Shown one piece after another: positions 14,450 through 16,654 of a DNA stretch of 16,654 bases. Source of the DNA: Bacteroidales bacterium H4 (GTDB lineage: Bacteria; Bacteroidota; Bacteroidia; Bacteroidales; Muribaculaceae); assembly GCA_001701165.1 (NCBI GenBank), contig DAAP01000001.1, positions 1-16,654 on the forward strand. The letters run 5' to 3'. Every line of letters begins with the position of its first letter. Position 1 is the first letter of the stretch. A program made the translations under genes and the position numbers. The notes under the pieces are model-generated. The model was not told the DNA's origin and made no database searches. It saw only the letters and a program-made list of their open reading frames with translations.

Positions 14450-14486
14450 TTGTATCGGCCTTTGATACAAGTGGGGTGTAATTTTG
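14450..14486 (+). promoter_or_regulatory. AAA+ ATPase promoter with class II dyad operator
   Basis: A perfect inverted repeat TTGTATC-N7-GATACAA (14450-14470, centre 14460) lies 19 bp upstream of a perfect -7 box TAATTTTG (14479-14486). It has no -33 TTTG at the normal spacing. The core TGTATC-N7-GATACA recurs, with one mismatch, at the nuclease-WYL1 operon promoter (3149-3167), with the same spacer length and the same distance to the box. The start codon follows 28 nt after the box. Confidence 0.7.
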
Positions 14487-14513
14487 TACCGTAAATCAAA
14501 GAAATATTAAGCA

Positions 14514-16211
14514 ATGAGAGAATTAGACCTTCATAAAGCAAAAACCGCCGACACATCAAAACAGAAGAATGATGCAAAGAATGCTAAGCCTAAAAGCGTT
14601 CTGGAGGCGTTTGAATATATCGTTGAACTTGCCGAAGATTCTAATCTCGACAAGGAATTTATTGAGAAAGCCTCGACTCATATAAAATATGCAGTCCGCA
14701 AATTAAAACTGACTGCCATGCAAGTGGTTTTACTCGCCATGTTTGTTGACAGAAGCGAGGATAGCCGCATCATGATCTCAGAAATTGCCAAGTATGCCGG
14801 TTGTCGCACTACCAAGATACTGCGACTTTCCGATGACATAGATATTCTTGAATCCAAGCATTATCTTCGGGCATCCCGGTGTCGTAAATCGTTAAGCTAC
14901 CGTGTTCCAGGAGCCGTTCTGAAATCCTTGCGCAAGAATCAGCCATACATTCATGAAGAAGAGCCTGTGGCTGATACTCAGACTTTCTTTGATAGATTCG
15001 ACAAACTAATGAACGAGAAAGATGATGATGAACTGACCCACGATTCCTTGATGGAGCAGACAATGGAAATGCTTGTGGAAATCAAGGGTACCAAGTTTGC
15101 CACGGAGTTGCGTCGTTGTGGTTTTGACGATGAAGACACTCTGTTGTTTGTCTTTATGGCTCATTTGTTTGTGGAAAATAGCGATGACAATATCGGGTTC
15201 CATGACATTGACGACATATTCAACGACAATGAAATTCCGAGTTGGGTAAAACGGGAATTTCGCACCCGTGAATCAGAACTCTTTGAGAAGGAGCTTATAG
15301 AGAATGTCAATGAAGACGGCATGGCTCGTTCTGATGCCTTCAAACTGACTGATAAAGCTAAAGAGGAACTCCTTTGCGAGCTTAATATCAACGAAGTAGG
15401 CAATTCAGTCAAAGGACTTATAAAAGCGGAGACTCTGGCAGAAAAGAATCTGATATACAACTCTTCTGAATGTGAACAGATAACCGAGCTATCATCTATT
15501 CTTTCAGACAGCCGGTTCAACGAAGTGCAGACCCGTCTTCGCACAGCAGGCATGAGACCCGGATTCTGCTGCATCTTCTACGGCACTCCCGGCACAGGTA
15601 AGACCGAGACTGTCTATCAGCTTGCACGGCAGACCGGTCGTGACATCATGCGCGTAGATGTCGATAAAATTAAGAGTTGCTGGGTAGGAGAAAGTGAGAA
15701 AAACATCAAGGCTCTTTTTGACCGCTATCGCAACATCTGCAAGAACTCAAAGCTCGCACCGATACTTCTTTTCAATGAGGCTGACGCTGTGTTGGGTGTC
15801 AGAATGGAGGGGGCAGCACGCGCCGTTGATAAAATGGAGAACTCCATTCAGAACATAATACTTCAGGAAATGGAAACGCTCGAAGGCATTATGATTGCCA
15901 CCACCAATCTGACCACCAATCTTGACAAAGCGTTTGAACGTCGTTTCCTTTACAAGATACGCTTTGACAAACCATCTGTCGAATCACGGGCAAAAATCTG
16001 GCAGACAATGCTTCCTGACCTTTCCGAATACGATGCTAACACCCTTGCATCACAATTTGACTTGTCCGGTGGAGAAATTGAAAATATTGCCCGCAAACAT
16101 TCGGTCAATGCAATTCTGAAAGGCAATGATTCTATTGATGTTCAGGAGATAATAAATTCATGTCGACATGAAAGACTATCTCAGAACGATCGCCCTAAAA
16201 TCGGTTTCTAA
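14514..16211 (+). CDS. AAA+ ATPase with N-terminal helical/winged-helix-like region
   Basis: A 565-residue protein. Residues 1-30 are basic and probably disordered. Residues about 30-300 are helical and include a possible winged-helix segment (about 83-135). The AAA+ core lies in the C-terminal half: Walker A GTPGTGKT (357-364), Walker B ILLFNEAD (417-424) with N in place of the usual first acidic residue but the catalytic E422 kept, sensor 1 ATTN (462-465), and arginine finger candidates R476-R477 in FERRF. It resembles the classical FtsH/spastin-type clade, which remodels proteins as hexamers. It has its own promoter sharing a dyad with the WYL1 operon. A role in dismantling damaged ribosomes or complexes is plausible but inferred; the target is unknown. 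Confidence 0.85.
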   Translation: MRELDLHKAKTADTSKQKNDAKNAKPKSVLEAFEYIVELAEDSNLDKEFIEKASTHIKYAVRKLKLTAMQVVLLAMFVDRSEDSRIMISEIAKYAGCRTTKILRLSDDIDILESKHYLRASRCRKSLSYRVPGAVLKSLRKNQPYIHEEEPVADTQTFFDRFDKLMNEKDDDELTHDSLMEQTMEMLVEIKGTKFATELRRCGFDDEDTLLFVFMAHLFVENSDDNIGFHDIDDIFNDNEIPSWVKREFRTRESELFEKELIENVNEDGMARSDAFKLTDKAKEELLCELNINEVGNSVKGLIKAETLAEKNLIYNSSECEQITELSSILSDSRFNEVQTRLRTAGMRPGFCCIFYGTPGTGKTETVYQLARQTGRDIMRVDVDKIKSCWVGESEKNIKALFDRYRNICKNSKLAPILLFNEADAVLGVRMEGAARAVDKMENSIQNIILQEMETLEGIMIATTNLTTNLDKAFERRFLYKIRFDKPSVESRAKIWQTMLPDLSEYDANTLASQFDLSGGEIENIARKHSVNAILKGNDSIDVQEIINSCRHERLSQNDRPKIGF

Positions 16212-16228
16212 TATTTATAACACACAAA

Positions 16229-16264
16229 AACTCCCGCATAATCAACATGAATTATACGGGAGTT
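16229..16264. terminator. Bidirectional hairpin terminator
   Basis: A 14-bp stem with one mismatch (arms 16229-16242 and 16251-16264, ending in AACTCCCG/CGGGAGTT) and an 8-nt loop lies between the convergent ATPase and lysozyme-remnant genes. On the minus strand it is followed by TTTTTG, a proper U-tract. On the plus strand the tail is the weaker GTCTTTAGG. It can end transcription from both sides, better for the minus strand. Confidence 0.75.
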
Positions 16265-16268
16265 GTCT

Positions 16269-16529
16269 TTAGGGGACATAAAGAGCGGCAAGCTCCGTCA
16301 ATTTTCTATTACACAACCCTTTATACCACTTGCCTTTGTAGCGGCAGTGGGAGGTGTAGGCTTTGAAGATATTGCGGTCTCCGCGTTTCAGCTTTTTCAG
16401 GACGGTGGATTTGTTGACGACTCCGGGCCCGCAGTTGTAGGCGAGTGCGCCGAGATGAACTGGGTCTTTGCCGTATTGGGAATAGAGGGCGCAGAATTTG
16501 GCGAGGTCTTTGCATATGTGTTTTTTCAT
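16269..16529 (-). pseudogene. Remnant of a phage-type lysozyme (GH24-like), N-terminus missing
   Basis: The 86-residue frame matches the C-terminal half of Bacteroidetes phage-type lysozymes. Visible segments are LGALAYNCGPGVV, STVLKKLKRGDRNIF, YTSHCRYKGKWYKGL and a final LTELAALYVP. The N-terminal part with the catalytic glutamate and the YGHT-type motif is missing, and a TAG stop lies nine codons upstream in the same frame, so the product cannot be a working muramidase. It is likely debris of a prophage or integrative element. The IS-like end 100 nt upstream supports rearrangement here. The gene is oriented toward the ATPase and shares its terminator. Confidence 0.65.
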
Positions 16530-16654
16530 AATATAAAGCTGGAGGGATTCTTGCTACACTTCGTTACGCAAGCGCTGCGCGATTACGAACCTCTCTTCTC
16601 GGGTTCGAATCTATTTGCGCTATCAAGAAAGAGGGGGCTGTGTCAAAATAGGCG
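16530..16654. mobile_element. Junction segment ending in an IS-like terminal inverted repeat
   Basis: There is no gene here. From about 16633 to the window end the sequence reads GGGGGCTGTGTCAAAATAGG, which resembles the GGCTGTGTCAAAAT-type terminal inverted repeats of insertion sequences common in Bacteroidetes. The body of the element would lie to the right, outside the window. The left part (16557-16600) holds a GC-rich imperfect dyad and a tRNA-like GGTTCGAATC word without a matching stem. The transposase is not visible, so the family cannot be named. Confidence 0.4.

Noticed and set aside
14450..14470. Terminator for prfH
   Set aside because: The dyad is short and not followed by a T-run. 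Its spacing to the -7 box fits an operator better.
16321..16515. Alternative 64-residue frame over the lysozyme remnant
   Set aside because: It is extremely rich in R, Q and P, as expected for an off-frame reading. The other frame matches lysozyme.
16557..16615. tRNA-like segment with GGTTCGAATC
   Set aside because: The T-stem does not pair and no anticodon or acceptor stem can be formed.
1..16654. CRISPR array, rRNA, archease or RtcA genes, or a toxin-antitoxin pair
   Set aside because: I saw no regular repeat-spacer units, rRNA-like sequence or motifs for these proteins. A toxin among the unrecognised small genes cannot be excluded but has no positive support.

Overview
The window looks like chromosomal DNA of a gut-type Bacteroidales (Bacteroides or Muribaculaceae-like). 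The evidence is the Bacteroidetes -7 promoter box TAnnTTTG at several gene starts, the absence of Shine-Dalgarno sequences, moderate GC, and protein types common in that order. It is an accessory island dominated by nucleic-acid processing and repair genes. Mobile or degenerate DNA lies at both ends: a GC-rich relic at the left; a decayed lysozyme gene and an insertion-sequence-like end at the right.

Layout. (1) Positions 1-471 hold only a degenerate GC-rich block. (2) 472-3128, minus strand: a nuclease-fold protein (PD-(D/E)XK, PF14281-like), the WYL-domain regulator WYL1, and a DEDDh exonuclease broken by a 1-nt frameshift, with tightly spaced or overlapping genes. (3) 3163-5893, minus strand: an RtcB RNA ligase (RtcB-A) followed by five small unrecognised reading frames. 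(4) 5894-6199: promoter of rtcB-A and a cluster of short repeats. (5) 6200-6550: a SLOG/YspA-like nucleotide-binding protein. (6) 6602-11540, plus strand: a frameshifted conserved protein, a second nuclease-fold protein, an RNase J-like metallo-beta-lactamase protein, an unknown protein, a GTPase-domain-only FtsZ/tubulin-like protein, a calcineurin-like phosphoesterase and a WG-repeat-like small protein. (7) 11537-12559, minus strand: a second regulator, WYL2, convergent with the previous operon and divergent from the next. (8) 12638-14439: a second RtcB (RtcB-B) overlapping prfH, the known RtcB2-PrfH pair for rescue and repair of ribosomes cut at the decoding centre. (9) 14514-16211: an AAA+ ATPase. 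(10) 16212-16654: bidirectional terminator, lysozyme remnant, IS-like end.

The most striking result is regulatory. Five promoters (rtcB-A, rtcB-B/prfH, nuclease/WYL1, AAA+ ATPase, and the 6602 operon) each have a dyad centred exactly 19 bp upstream of the first base of a TAnnTTTG-type -7 box, and none has the usual -33 TTTG. Both rtcB promoters share one dyad, TGCGCAA-N5-TTGCGCA. The nuclease/WYL1 promoter and the ATPase promoter share a second, TGTATC-N7-GATACA (one mismatch in the former). The 6602 operon has a third. I infer that the two WYL proteins are ligand-sensing, probably activating regulators. WYL2 would govern both RNA ligases, and WYL1 its own operon plus the ATPase, making the whole window one RNA-damage response regulon. 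By contrast, the promoters of WYL2 and of the 7341 gene have consensus -33/-7 pairs.

The working model (inference) is an RNA-break sensing and repair island. Broken RNA ends would activate WYL regulators. PrfH and RtcB-B would clear and reseal damaged ribosomes, and RtcB-A would seal other RNAs. The RNase J-like, phosphoesterase, SLOG and FtsZ-like proteins would process ends or signals, or act as effectors. No archease, RtcA or toxin gene is visible here.
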